From positions 62,001-126,000 of the forward strand of contig JBBAQX010000004.1 of assembly GCA_040400085.1 (NCBI GenBank): 64,000 nucleotides of DNA, given 5' to 3'. The notes under the pieces are model-generated. The model was given only the letters and a program-made list of their open reading frames with translations, searched no databases and was not told the origin of the DNA. How positions within the stretch are numbered: position 1 is the stretch's first letter; the number at the start of each line of letters is the position of its first letter. The translations under genes were made by a program, and so were the position numbers. The stretch is from HNR sp040400085. GTDB lineage: Bacteria > Actinomycetota > Actinomycetes > Actinomycetales > Microbacteriaceae. Shown here in pieces: positions 57,213 through 64,000 of the stretch.

Positions 57213-57360
57213 CGAGAGCCTTCTTTAGCTCTTGAGCCTCCCACTGGCCACTACGGACCCGCAAAACCTGGCTCACCTGGGCCAGGTCCGCCTCGGTATC
57301 AGCAAGGTCCGTACAAAGCTGTTGCTGGGCCAGGGCTTCTTTATCGGTTCCGAGGGTCAC
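57166..57360 (-). CDS. Small coiled-coil protein
   Basis: 64 residues with a Leu/Gln/Asp-rich helix (DLADTEADLAQVSQVLRV). Overlaps the start of the phosphatase gene and the end of the next gene by 47 and 20 bases. Tentative but in keeping with the local overlaps. Confidence 0.5.
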   Translation of the reverse strand: MTLGTDKEALAQQQLCTDLADTEADLAQVSQVLRVRSGQWEAQELKKALDARREPIRPMGPRGT

Positions 57361-57910
57361 GGGTTACTTCCTTCTTCTCTATGCCAAGATATCCACGCAT
57401 ACCTGCCAAGATCCCTTGCATATTGGCTACCAACTCCCGTACCTTGGCCACCTCTTCCGCCCTCCGGTCAGAGTGCTCCTGGAATGATTCCATGGTGACC
57501 ACGGTGGACAGGGACCCTTCCAAGTCGTTGACTCTGCGGAAGAGTTCGTCGAGCTTGGGGGTCATAGCCTCTATGCTTCGCCGGACGATCCGGTCCTCAA
57601 GGGCATGGGTGTCCAGGCTTTGCCTGCTTGCCTGCTGCAAGATCAAGTTGATGAGCCACGTAGGGGGATTCGAGGCCCACCCCTCGATCTCTTTCCTCAT
57701 CTTGGCTACTTCCCCTTGTAGGGAGTAGAGAGCTAGAAAGATACCCGACTTGGAGCCAGTGTTGGGATCAAACTTCCCCACCCTGGTCTCAAGGTCGTCC
57801 ACCTGCTTCTTGACTCCATTAAAGAAGCCAACAATGGCGGTTCCCGCGGTGGTGACCCCCGTAAGGAGTCCTGGCAACACGGATTCCAGAATTTTGGCCA
57901 GGTCTGCCAT
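57341..57910 (-). CDS. Helical protein with hydrophobic N-terminus
   Basis: 189 residues. A hydrophobic helix (LLTGVTTAGTAIVGFFNGVK) near residue 15 is followed by long coiled-coil segments (VDDLETRVGKF, KLDELFRRVNDLEGSL). It could be a membrane-anchored or tail-associated coiled-coil protein. Unrecognised. Confidence 0.65.
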   Translation of the reverse strand: MADLAKILESVLPGLLTGVTTAGTAIVGFFNGVKKQVDDLETRVGKFDPNTGSKSGIFLALYSLQGEVAKMRKEIEGWASNPPTWLINLILQQASRQSLDTHALEDRIVRRSIEAMTPKLDELFRRVNDLEGSLSTVVTMESFQEHSDRRAEEVAKVRELVANMQGILAGMRGYLGIEKKEVTRDPRNR

Positions 57911-57997
57911 AATGGGTGGTCTCCTCTCAAAGAGATAGACCCATAAGCAAAAATGGGAGTGGGCCCTCTCGCCCCCCCCGGGGTAGTATCGGGGGTA

Positions 57998-59068
57998 ATG
58001 TCACACCCAACCGATTTTCTACCTGCCCCTGTCACGGGTTGCGCCGTGGGGGATGCTCTTGGAGTCTACTTTGAGACCATGCCCAGCCTGGACCCCAGGC
58101 TCATCGCCTGGGATGGTCGGACCTACCTGGCCAGTCCATCTCACCATGTGACAGAACCGGGGCAATACTCGGACGACACCCAGATGACAGTGGCCCTTGG
58201 GGAATCCCTCTTCCCCCACGGATACAACCACAACCGGGCCATGGATGCCTACCTGGAATGGTTTCAGTCGGGCAAGGCTCGGGGAATGGGGGGCTCCATC
58301 CGAAAGGCGATGTTGTCCTACATGAGGACAAAGAACCCCCTGGGTAACGCGGTACCCGGGGCCAAGGGTACCGGTACCGCCATGAGGATTGCCCCCATCG
58401 GGATGGCCTACCGGCATGACCTGGGCAAGGTGATGCTCATGGCCAGCCTTGATGCCGGGCTCACCCACCAAAGCCCGGAGGCAAAGGATGGCGCCGTGGC
58501 GGTGGCTTTGGGGGTTGCTTGTCTGGCTACCCGGACCCTCACGCCTTCCAAGCTCCCGCGTGCCATCGCTGAGATGCTTCCTGTGGGGGCCATGCGTGAG
58601 ACCTTGGAGACCTTCCCCACGTTCGTAAAGCCCGAGCAACTGAAAGACCTTCTTCGATCTGTGGGGCATCTGCACATTGTGCAGGCGGTGGCTGCTTCTT
58701 TTGCCTGCCTGGCAGGGACCGGGAGCTTCCACGCCACGGTAGAAGCGGCTATCCGTAACGGGGGTGATACCGACACCATTGCTGCCATGGCTGGGGCTCT
58801 GGCGGGGACATGGTACGGCTACAATGGCATCCCCCACTACTTCCTGACCCCCCTGGAAGAGAAGAACCGCCTCTTGGCCTTGGACCGGGCCTTGTATGCT
58901 GCACCCGGTACAAATCCGAACTTTCCTGCTTTAAAAGGCAAGGGTCTTCGGCGTAAAGGGGGGCATGACCTACAAGGCCGAGCACGAGTACGAAGACCCC
59001 ACCAGCAATTGCACCTACCTGTGCCTCCTGGAGGGGAATCACGGGCCGGATATCATGGTCAAGGATGA
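57998..59068 (+). CDS. ADP-ribosylglycohydrolase (DraG family)
   Basis: 356 residues. Metal-binding and active-site motifs of the DraG/ARH family are present: GCAVGDALG, YSDDTQMTVALGESL and the C-terminal NGGDTDTIAAMAGALAG with paired Asp residues. The enzyme removes ADP-ribose from arginine or other acceptors. A phage copy could reverse host or toxin ADP-ribosylation. The last 35 codons overlap the next gene by 104 bases and are probably not conserved. Confidence 0.88.
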   Translation: MSHPTDFLPAPVTGCAVGDALGVYFETMPSLDPRLIAWDGRTYLASPSHHVTEPGQYSDDTQMTVALGESLFPHGYNHNRAMDAYLEWFQSGKARGMGGSIRKAMLSYMRTKNPLGNAVPGAKGTGTAMRIAPIGMAYRHDLGKVMLMASLDAGLTHQSPEAKDGAVAVALGVACLATRTLTPSKLPRAIAEMLPVGAMRETLETFPTFVKPEQLKDLLRSVGHLHIVQAVAASFACLAGTGSFHATVEAAIRNGGDTDTIAAMAGALAGTWYGYNGIPHYFLTPLEEKNRLLALDRALYAAPGTNPNFPALKGKGLRRKGGHDLQGRARVRRPHQQLHLPVPPGGESRAGYHGQG

Positions 59069-59342
59069 GGTCCCTGTGGAAGAGGACCTGGACGGGGAGG
59101 GGGGTTCCTCTACTGTCTGGGTTACCCAAGTCATCCCGGTCCAGGGTCCGCTGGTGTGGGAAGTGGTCTCCATGGAGTTCATCTGCGGGACCCTCCCCCC
59201 TATCGGGGCACTCTTCAAAGATCCGGAGACCATGCGCAACCTGATCAAGACCCACGAGAAGGCGATCATCGAAGACTACCTCGCGGGTCTTGAAGCTTCC
59301 GCAGAGCAAGCGGCAGAAGATCGCTACTACAACCGGGACTGA
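58965..59342 (+). CDS. Hypothetical acidic protein
   Basis: 125 residues, strongly acidic (EVPVEEDLDGEGG), mixed strand/helix. Starts inside the ADP-ribosylglycohydrolase gene. Unrecognised. Confidence 0.6.
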   Translation: MTYKAEHEYEDPTSNCTYLCLLEGNHGPDIMVKDEVPVEEDLDGEGGSSTVWVTQVIPVQGPLVWEVVSMEFICGTLPPIGALFKDPETMRNLIKTHEKAIIEDYLAGLEASAEQAAEDRYYNRD

Positions 59343-59377
59343 TCCCCAAGTTTCGGTGTAACGAACAACGAAGGAGA

Positions 59378-59794
59378 ATGAAAGACATGGAGCAGAATCG
59401 TTACGGTGGCGCCCGGCCCCCCCTGGTTTTCGAGGAGAAGGCTCGCTACGAGGAGGAGGGTCTGGCGGTCATCGTCAAGGCCGCCCAGGCTGGGCGCTAC
59501 ACCCGATGGTCGGTGACCATCGGGAAGATCCGGGATGACGGGAGCGTCTCCAACTTCATCCCGATCCAAGTCTCGGTCGTGGAGGGCAAGGTCCGGACCA
59601 ACGAGGATGTGATCCACAACCTCATCCGGATGGCGGACGAGTACATCCAAACCGAGGAGGGCGCCAACCTGGACGCTCGGGTCGAGAAGGACCTGGCCAA
59701 GAACGAGTACGGGAAGCCCAAGACCCGGGTGACCGGAAAGACGGCCAAGAAGAAGGCTCGCCACTCAGAGTCCCGGCTCCCCGCCGAAGACTGA
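59378..59794 (+). CDS. Hypothetical protein with basic tail
   Basis: 138 residues from ATG 59378 with GAAGGAGA upstream. Beta-rich core (LAVIVKAAQAGRYTRWSVTI) and a Lys/Arg-rich C-terminus (GKTAKKKARH). Codon use is more GC3-rich than in its neighbours. Unrecognised. Confidence 0.7.
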   Translation: MKDMEQNRYGGARPPLVFEEKARYEEEGLAVIVKAAQAGRYTRWSVTIGKIRDDGSVSNFIPIQVSVVEGKVRTNEDVIHNLIRMADEYIQTEEGANLDARVEKDLAKNEYGKPKTRVTGKTAKKKARHSESRLPAED

Positions 59795-59825
59795 CACCCT
59801 GTTCCCCGGGCCACTGGCCCACCAT

Positions 59826-59898
59826 GCCTGAGTAGCTCAATTGGCAGAGCATCGGATTTAAATTCCGCTGGCTAGGGGTTCAAACCCCCTCTCAGGCG
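59826..59898 (+). tRNA. tRNA-Leu(TAA)-type, short variable arm, CCA encoded
   Basis: Acceptor GCCTGAG pairs CTCAGGC, G73 then CCA at 59899-59901; anticodon loop TTTAAAT (TAA) in CGGA/TCCG; T-stem AGGGG/CCCCT with loop TTCAAAC. It is the only tRNA on the plus strand and lies 30 kb from the array, within the late genes. Confidence 0.83.
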
Positions 59899-59918
59899 CC
59901 AAACCACCAAGAGACACG

Positions 59919-59953
59919 ATTTCCCGAAGAAGAGAACCAAGTCTTCGGGAAAT
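59919..59953 (+). terminator. 12-bp hairpin after the lone tRNA
   Basis: atttcccgaaga pairs tcttcgggaaat; an 11-base loop. Probable transcript end or processing signal downstream of the tRNA. Confidence 0.65.
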
Positions 59954-60004
59954 GAAGCCCCAACTGCGGCCAGGTACAGTCGGATAGGGATGGGGCTTTA
60001 GGCC

Positions 60005-60718
60005 ATGGCTTCGATACGTCGTAACCATAGAGAAGAAGGTCCCTTCGGGGTCATTCGAGCCTCGGACTCAGCCTTTGAACTCCTCAGAGTTATCCGCCAG
60101 AACTATCCCCGGGACTATTTCACGGCAGAACAGCTTGCGGGCCTCATTGATTGGAGGCCCACCGCGGATAGCATGGTCGAAGATAGCATGGTCGAAGATG
60201 GCACCGTGGATCTGATAGAAGAGCTAGTCGATAAGGGGCTCCTCTCGGTTGAGCCTGGTTTGCCTGATGCCATCGGAAGAACCCAAGGCATTTACATCCT
60301 CACGGAAGCCCTGGAAAACGAAGAACCTCTCCCGGAGGAACCCCCGCAGTATGCGGATAGACATGAGCGTCTCCGGGTAGGCCCCTCCGAAGACTACTCC
60401 ACCAGGGAGACTCGGATCAGACATCAGGACCTCTTGGAACGGCTTGATGCTACCTACCAGAGAAGGTGGATGGCTCCCTTTGTCGTAGCTCACGACATCT
60501 TCAGCAACACAGAGACCCTTGCGGTAGAGAGGGTCTCCATGGCCATGCAATCCTTGTACGTGGATGGGTACCTCTACCTGGATTACCGCCCCGGCATCAT
60601 GTACCGCCGTACCGAGAAGGAAATCCCGGGATACGTGCGGCCCATCCCTCCCAAGAAAGCAGCCCCCGTAACCCCTGCCCTCCCAGACCGTCATAACCGG
60701 ATCGGGAAGGGTCTCTAG
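60005..60718 (+). CDS. Hypothetical protein
   Basis: 237 residues. Contains a tandem DSMVE(D) duplication (15-base repeat at 60167-60198). Segments such as FELLRVIRQNYPRDYFTAEQ and LVDKGLLSVEPGLP suggest two winged-helix-like domains, so a DNA-binding role is possible. Confidence 0.65.
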   Translation: MASIRRNHREEGPFGVIRASDSAFELLRVIRQNYPRDYFTAEQLAGLIDWRPTADSMVEDSMVEDGTVDLIEELVDKGLLSVEPGLPDAIGRTQGIYILTEALENEEPLPEEPPQYADRHERLRVGPSEDYSTRETRIRHQDLLERLDATYQRRWMAPFVVAHDIFSNTETLAVERVSMAMQSLYVDGYLYLDYRPGIMYRRTEKEIPGYVRPIPPKKAAPVTPALPDRHNRIGKGL

Positions 60719-60737
60719 GGTCTAGAAAATCCTTCCC

Positions 60738-60767
60738 TTGACAAGACCCCACCCAAAGACTTAGGGT
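60738..60767 (+). promoter_or_regulatory. Possible sigma70-like promoter
   Basis: TTGACA at 60738-60743 and TAGGGT at 60762-60767 are separated by 18 bases, upstream of the 60882 gene. The -10 is weak; a host-type promoter is plausible but unproven. Confidence 0.4.
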
Positions 60768-60881
60768 ACCCTTCATGCCGCTGAACAAGTTCTTCTTACT
60801 GCACCCGCCGCGTGGACCTCCCGTCGAGCTAGCCTCTTGTTCCTTCCTAAGAGACCTAGACCCTAGACGGAGATTCAGACC

Positions 60882-61406
60882 ATGTCCACGTATCGCAACC
60901 TCATCCAAGCAGCAAAGACCACCCTTGTCTCCAAGGCTCAGCAGATCAGCGCTACCCGTAGCGGTATCCGCAAGCTGGCCTTCAAAGCGCCTCGCCCGAA
61001 GTTCTCGAAAGATTCGGGTACCTCTGTTGCAGCCCAGCGGTCAGCCCGTAAAGCTGTACGTTGCCCTGAGACGGGCCCAGACAGGGCGAGGCTCAAGCAT
61101 GAGCTTCGTAGCGACTCTTACGATGCGAGGCTGACGCATCTCCTGTATGGCTTCCTCAAGGGGAAACCGTATGCCGCCCTGGAGAAGCCCAACACCCGAG
61201 AGGTCCCGAGTCCGCGGGTGCTGTTCTTCACCTTCAAGAACCTTGCGGACCAGGCTCTCTACAACGAAGAGATGCCTTCGGAGAAAGACTTCTCGGAGTG
61301 GCTGGAGGGTACGGGTTGGGCCTTGTCCCTTGAGAAACCCTCGCGCCTGGGAAAGGCGGCTGAGTTATGGCGGCCAAGCTTTTCCTCATCTGCCGTGACG
61401 ACCTGA
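60882..61406 (+). CDS. Hypothetical protein
   Basis: 174 residues. Basic N-terminal half (SGIRKLAFKAPRPKFSKD) and a more acidic second half with FTFKNLADQALYNEEMPSEK. Its start is about 115 bases after the possible promoter. The end overlaps the Pth2 gene by 40 bases. Unrecognised. Confidence 0.65.
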   Translation: MSTYRNLIQAAKTTLVSKAQQISATRSGIRKLAFKAPRPKFSKDSGTSVAAQRSARKAVRCPETGPDRARLKHELRSDSYDARLTHLLYGFLKGKPYAALEKPNTREVPSPRVLFFTFKNLADQALYNEEMPSEKDFSEWLEGTGWALSLEKPSRLGKAAELWRPSFSSSAVTT

Positions 61407-61690
61407 AGCCTGGTCAGCAAGCGGTTCAGATCGTCCATGCCCTCTCCAAGTTTGAAGAGGAACACCGGGAGGTCTACCAACAGTGGTACCGCGAGAGCAA
61501 CACACTTGCCTTCCTGAGGGTCCCGGACGAGTTAATGCTTGAACTTCTGCATCTACGGGCCCTGTCCAAGGGTATTGAGGTAGCGGTCTTCCGAGAACCT
61601 GACCTCGCAGACAGCATCACGGCTATCGCCATTGGCCCCAAAGGCAAAAGGATCACGGGCCATCTCCCCAAGGGGCTATGCTACCCTTAG
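61367..61690 (+). CDS. pth2: Peptidyl-tRNA hydrolase, Pth2 type
   Basis: 107 residues, the length of Pth2. KLFLICRDDLKPGQQAVQIV followed by HAL matches the Pth2 opening strand-helix (R/K-DL-xxGKxAAQxxHA), and the C-terminal REPDLADSITAIAIGP matches the EPDLG-xxTAIA motif. It recycles peptidyl-tRNAs released by stalled ribosomes. Pth2 is mainly archaeal/eukaryotic and rarer in bacteria. It pairs logically with the phage tRNA array. Confidence 0.83.
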   Translation: MAAKLFLICRDDLKPGQQAVQIVHALSKFEEEHREVYQQWYRESNTLAFLRVPDELMLELLHLRALSKGIEVAVFREPDLADSITAIAIGPKGKRITGHLPKGLCYP

Positions 61691-61695
61691 GGACT

Positions 61696-62214
61696 ATGCC
61701 TCGCCGCCCCAGGTGCCTAGAGGACAGGGCCTCGGTAACCCCTGTTGACCGAGTCACAGCCTACATCCTCTATCTTCTGGAGCTAGAAGGCCAGGTATCC
61801 CCCTCCAAGCTCACCCTTAACCGGGCGGAGGGGGATACCCTTGTCCACGAATACCGTGGGGTCCACCCTCAATGGTCGTGGTGGCGTACCAATATCGCCA
61901 ATAGACTCAACCTCTTCGGATTGAGCCTTGCCGAGAAGGCTGGCGCCGGCAGACCCCGGAAGGCATACGCTCGGAAACCTACCAAGGTCAGCAAGGGAGT
62001 CCTTACCGAGCTTGACCTCATCCTCAACCCGGACCCCCAAGAACCCCCGGCCGAAGAGGTGTATGTCTCGGATGCTGACCTGATCGCAGACGCCAGCCAT
62101 GACGACGATTTACCTCTCCCGCATAGACAAGGAGTCCCGGCGCAACCCCGATGCCCGGATTACCTTTGGTCTCTACCTGGCGCCCCCGGATGCCAACGCT
62201 TGCCGCCAGGTTGA
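61696..62214 (+). CDS. Hypothetical protein
   Basis: 172 residues from ATG 61696. The N-terminal 110 residues (VTAYILYLLELEGQVSPSKL, WSWWRTNIANRLNLFG, basic RPRKAYARKPTK) look like a small DNA-binding domain. The last 38 codons overlap the next gene. Confidence 0.6.
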   Translation: MPRRPRCLEDRASVTPVDRVTAYILYLLELEGQVSPSKLTLNRAEGDTLVHEYRGVHPQWSWWRTNIANRLNLFGLSLAEKAGAGRPRKAYARKPTKVSKGVLTELDLILNPDPQEPPAEEVYVSDADLIADASHDDDLPLPHRQGVPAQPRCPDYLWSLPGAPGCQRLPPG

Positions 62215-62536
62215 GAGGATCGGTCGTGATCCCTATGACTTTGTACTCTCCCGGTTCAACCCAGACTTTGACCTGGTAGACATCTGGCATACCACGATTT
62301 GCGATATCCTCCGGGAATCCAGGGAATACTTCGGGGTCTACTCGTGGACGCTCTTGAGCGGCGTTGACCTCCCCTTGGTCAAGGGCCTTCCTCTATGGCC
62401 CGAGGGTCTTGAGGGTTGCCGTGATATCCGAGCATCTCGACTCTCAAAAAGACCATGCCTCAAGGTGGTTAACCCCATCAGCTACACAGAACTTCGATCT
62501 GTGGTCCGATGCTTGCTAGGTGCGTCCACTCTTTAG
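62099..62536 (+). CDS. Hypothetical protein
   Basis: 145 residues, alpha/beta with several aromatic and Asp residues (DFVLSRFNPDFDLVDIWHTT). The start lies inside the previous gene. Unrecognised. Confidence 0.6.
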   Translation: MTTIYLSRIDKESRRNPDARITFGLYLAPPDANACRQVERIGRDPYDFVLSRFNPDFDLVDIWHTTICDILRESREYFGVYSWTLLSGVDLPLVKGLPLWPEGLEGCRDIRASRLSKRPCLKVVNPISYTELRSVVRCLLGASTL

Positions 62537-62570
62537 TCTTTATGACTTGTCTCTTGGCAGAGGAACCACC

Positions 62571-62987
62571 ATGCCCAAGAGCTACACGCTGGACAACCAA
62601 GTCATCAATTACTTCACCCGTACCCAGGCTGTCGTGGCCCCTTCGGAAGTGTGGCTGGGCCTTTTCACGGTCAGCCCTGGCGCTGGCGGCGTGGGTGGTA
62701 CCGAAGTCTCGGGAGGCTCTTACGCCAGGGTCAGCGTCACGAACCCCACCCTTCTTTTCGGGGCCCCCGTCAACGGTGTCAGCACCAACACCGGGGACAT
62801 TCAGTTTGCCACCGCAACCGCTGGTTGGGGCACCGTCGTGGCCTTCGGCCTCTTTGATGCTCTGAGCGGTGGGAACGTTCTCTACTACGCTTCCCTGGGG
62901 ACCAGCCGGGCCGTCCTGAACGGGGACACCGCCAAGCTGACCACGGGGACCGTGACCATCACGGAAACCTTAGAGGTTTGCTTTTAG
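62571..62987 (+). CDS. Phage virion protein of the common short 'tail fibre-like' family
   Basis: 138 residues from ATG 62571. SEVWLGLFTVSPGAGGVGGT, EVSGGSYARVSVTNPT, TATAGWGTVVAFGLFDALSG and GNVLYYASL reproduce the pattern of a widespread phage structural family that precedes or follows fibre genes. It probably forms a small beta-sandwich on the tail or capsid. Confidence 0.82.
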   Translation: MPKSYTLDNQVINYFTRTQAVVAPSEVWLGLFTVSPGAGGVGGTEVSGGSYARVSVTNPTLLFGAPVNGVSTNTGDIQFATATAGWGTVVAFGLFDALSGGNVLYYASLGTSRAVLNGDTAKLTTGTVTITETLEVCF

Positions 62988-62995
62988 GAGCCACC

Positions 62996-63619
62996 ATGCC
63001 CGACGTACTCCTTGATGGAAACTTGGATGGTAGCGGGTCCCTAGCAGGGGACCTCGCTTTGCTCCTGGTGGCTTCCGGGGCCTTGTTTGGTTCCGGTGAC
63101 ATGGCCGGCACCATGAGCCTTACCGAAGTCCTGGCGGGCAACTTGACCGGGGCAGGGGATATCGCAGGGCCTCTGGCTCTGACCCTCGCTTTCAATGGTG
63201 CCTTGTCCGGGGCCGGGACCGTCGCCTCGAACACCGTGAACGCTATCCTGGGTTTCTCCGGGACCTTGGGTGGTTCCGGTGACATGGCCGCTGCTACCCT
63301 CAACAACGACTTGCTCATGTCCGGCAGTCTCCAGGGTTCAGGCACCCTCGCTGTTGCCGGGGGCTACATCCGAATTGGGATGCAACTTGGAGGCAACCTC
63401 ACCGGGGAAGGTCGCCTCAACAACCCCGAGCTTTACAAGCTCGTGCCCACCACCATCAACACCCTGCCTCTGAGTTCCACCCTGAGCAACAGAGCCCTAC
63501 AGGCTGAGATTGCCAGGGTCACCGGAACCCCTGCTCCCCAGGACACCACCAGCCAAGGTGGTAACTTCGGCCCGCCCTTTGACCAGACCCGCAGAAGGCC
63601 ACGGTCTATCGCAGGCTGA
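62996..63619 (+). CDS. Repeat-rich virion protein
   Basis: 207 residues from ATG 62996. Residues 1-125 are about six imperfect 20-residue repeats built on G-(A/N/S)-L-x-G-(S/A)-G-(D/T)-(M/I/V)-A, for example ALFGSGDMAGTM and ALSGAGTVA. This suggests a beta-solenoid or fibre shaft. The C-terminal 70 residues are not repetitive. Followed by a terminator. Confidence 0.75.
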   Translation: MPDVLLDGNLDGSGSLAGDLALLLVASGALFGSGDMAGTMSLTEVLAGNLTGAGDIAGPLALTLAFNGALSGAGTVASNTVNAILGFSGTLGGSGDMAAATLNNDLLMSGSLQGSGTLAVAGGYIRIGMQLGGNLTGEGRLNNPELYKLVPTTINTLPLSSTLSNRALQAEIARVTGTPAPQDTTSQGGNFGPPFDQTRRRPRSIAG

Positions 63620-63628
63620 CTCTCCCTT

Positions 63629-63660
63629 GAAGCCCCCAAACCTGGGGGCTTCGGTGTTTT
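63629..63660 (+). terminator. Rho-independent terminator
   Basis: gaagccccc pairs gggggcttc around aaacct, followed by ggtgtttt; 10 bases after the repeat-protein stop. Confidence 0.85.
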
Positions 63661-63667
63661 AAAGGGG

Positions 63668-64000
63668 GTGACGCTGTACCATGTCTATTGGGGTGGGGTC
63701 GTTCTTACTCCCCTGAATAACTTCACCAAGCATGAATTCCAGCATCTTACAGAGTGGGAGTCATCCCACAAGGACTACACCTACAGGGTCTCCATCTTCT
63801 TTGGCCCGAGGTCTACCACCCGGAAGCATGGCAGTTTCTTTACCCGGGGGGTCCAAAACCATAGACAGAAGATGGAGACCACTCTAAGCTGGAGGTTTCA
63901 TCGGGATGCTTCCTCCTTGGAGGAAGCTTACGATGCTGCCAAGGCTGCCAAAGCCTACGTAGAGTTCGCCCTGGACACCTCGTTGGACTGGACTCTTCGT
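63668..64000 (+). CDS. Hypothetical protein (partial, runs off the right edge)
   Basis: GTG start at 63668 preceded by AAAGGGG, open for 111 codons to the end. Begins VTLYHVYWGGVVLTPLNNFT; later KHGSFFTRGV and a helical AYDAAKAAKAYVEFAL segment. An ATG at 63681 in another frame stops at once. Unrecognised. Confidence 0.6.
   Translation, partial: MTLYHVYWGGVVLTPLNNFTKHEFQHLTEWESSHKDYTYRVSIFFGPRSTTRKHGSFFTRGVQNHRQKMETTLSWRFHRDASSLEEAYDAAKAAKAYVEFALDTSLDWTLR

Noticed and set aside
58019..58837. 272-codon minus-strand frame opposite the ADP-ribosylglycohydrolase
   Set aside because: Shadow of a gene with clear family motifs.
60775..61134. Plus-strand frame upstream of the 60882 gene
   Set aside because: Ser/Arg/Pro-rich low-complexity translation overlapping a better-supported gene in another frame.

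Overview
This window looks like part of the genome of a large tailed bacteriophage (myovirus or jumbo class) of moderately GC-rich composition. Evidence: densely packed genes with start/stop overlaps, long single-strand blocks, phage replication and tail genes, and a tRNA array of more than 40 genes. No ribosomal RNA, integrase, insertion sequence or CRISPR array was seen. The host cannot be named from the sequence.

Layout. (1) 1-16.6 kb, minus strand: recombination and replication genes (Rad50/SbcC-like ATPase, RecA, RuvC, RecD2-like helicase, B12-dependent ribonucleotide reductase, clamp-loader delta and delta'/DnaX subunits), then GroEL, a vWA-domain protein and an HNH nuclease interrupted by an intein. 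(2) 16.7-19.6 kb, plus strand: metallophosphoesterase, ClpP-like peptidase and a hypothetical gene. (3) 19.8-30.6 kb, minus strand: small hypothetical genes and a tRNA array whose anticodons cover all 20 amino acids. Several tRNAs have unusual T-loops, swapped variable-arm classes or atypical cores, and some spacers are structured. (4) 30.7-44.2 kb, mostly minus: a Ro60/TROVE protein with a T-arm-containing tRNA-like RNA directly upstream (a Y RNA candidate), a DNA methyltransferase carrying a nested HNH gene, zinc-peptidase-like and GIY-YIG proteins, and two sigma-like proteins. (5) 44.9-45.8 kb: a non-coding, strongly G-rich, repeat-bearing region with three strong palindromes where transcription switches strand. 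(6) 45.8-64 kb, mostly plus: small late genes, metallophosphoesterase, dCTP deaminase, papain-like peptidase, Gly-rich fibre/appendage proteins, dual-specificity phosphatase, ADP-ribosylglycohydrolase, Pth2-type peptidyl-tRNA hydrolase and a lone tRNA.

How the parts fit. The first block gives the phage its own recombination, dNTP supply and part of a bacterial-style sliding-clamp loader. The tRNA array, a Pth2 hydrolase, a Ro60 protein with its candidate RNA partner, and a ribosomal-protein L7/L12-like remnant point to heavy investment in translation and RNA quality control. The phosphatase, ADP-ribosylglycohydrolase, ClpP and papain-like enzymes suggest manipulation of host proteins. Functions are inferred by reading motifs by eye; no database search was run. 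tRNA ends may be off by 1-2 bases.
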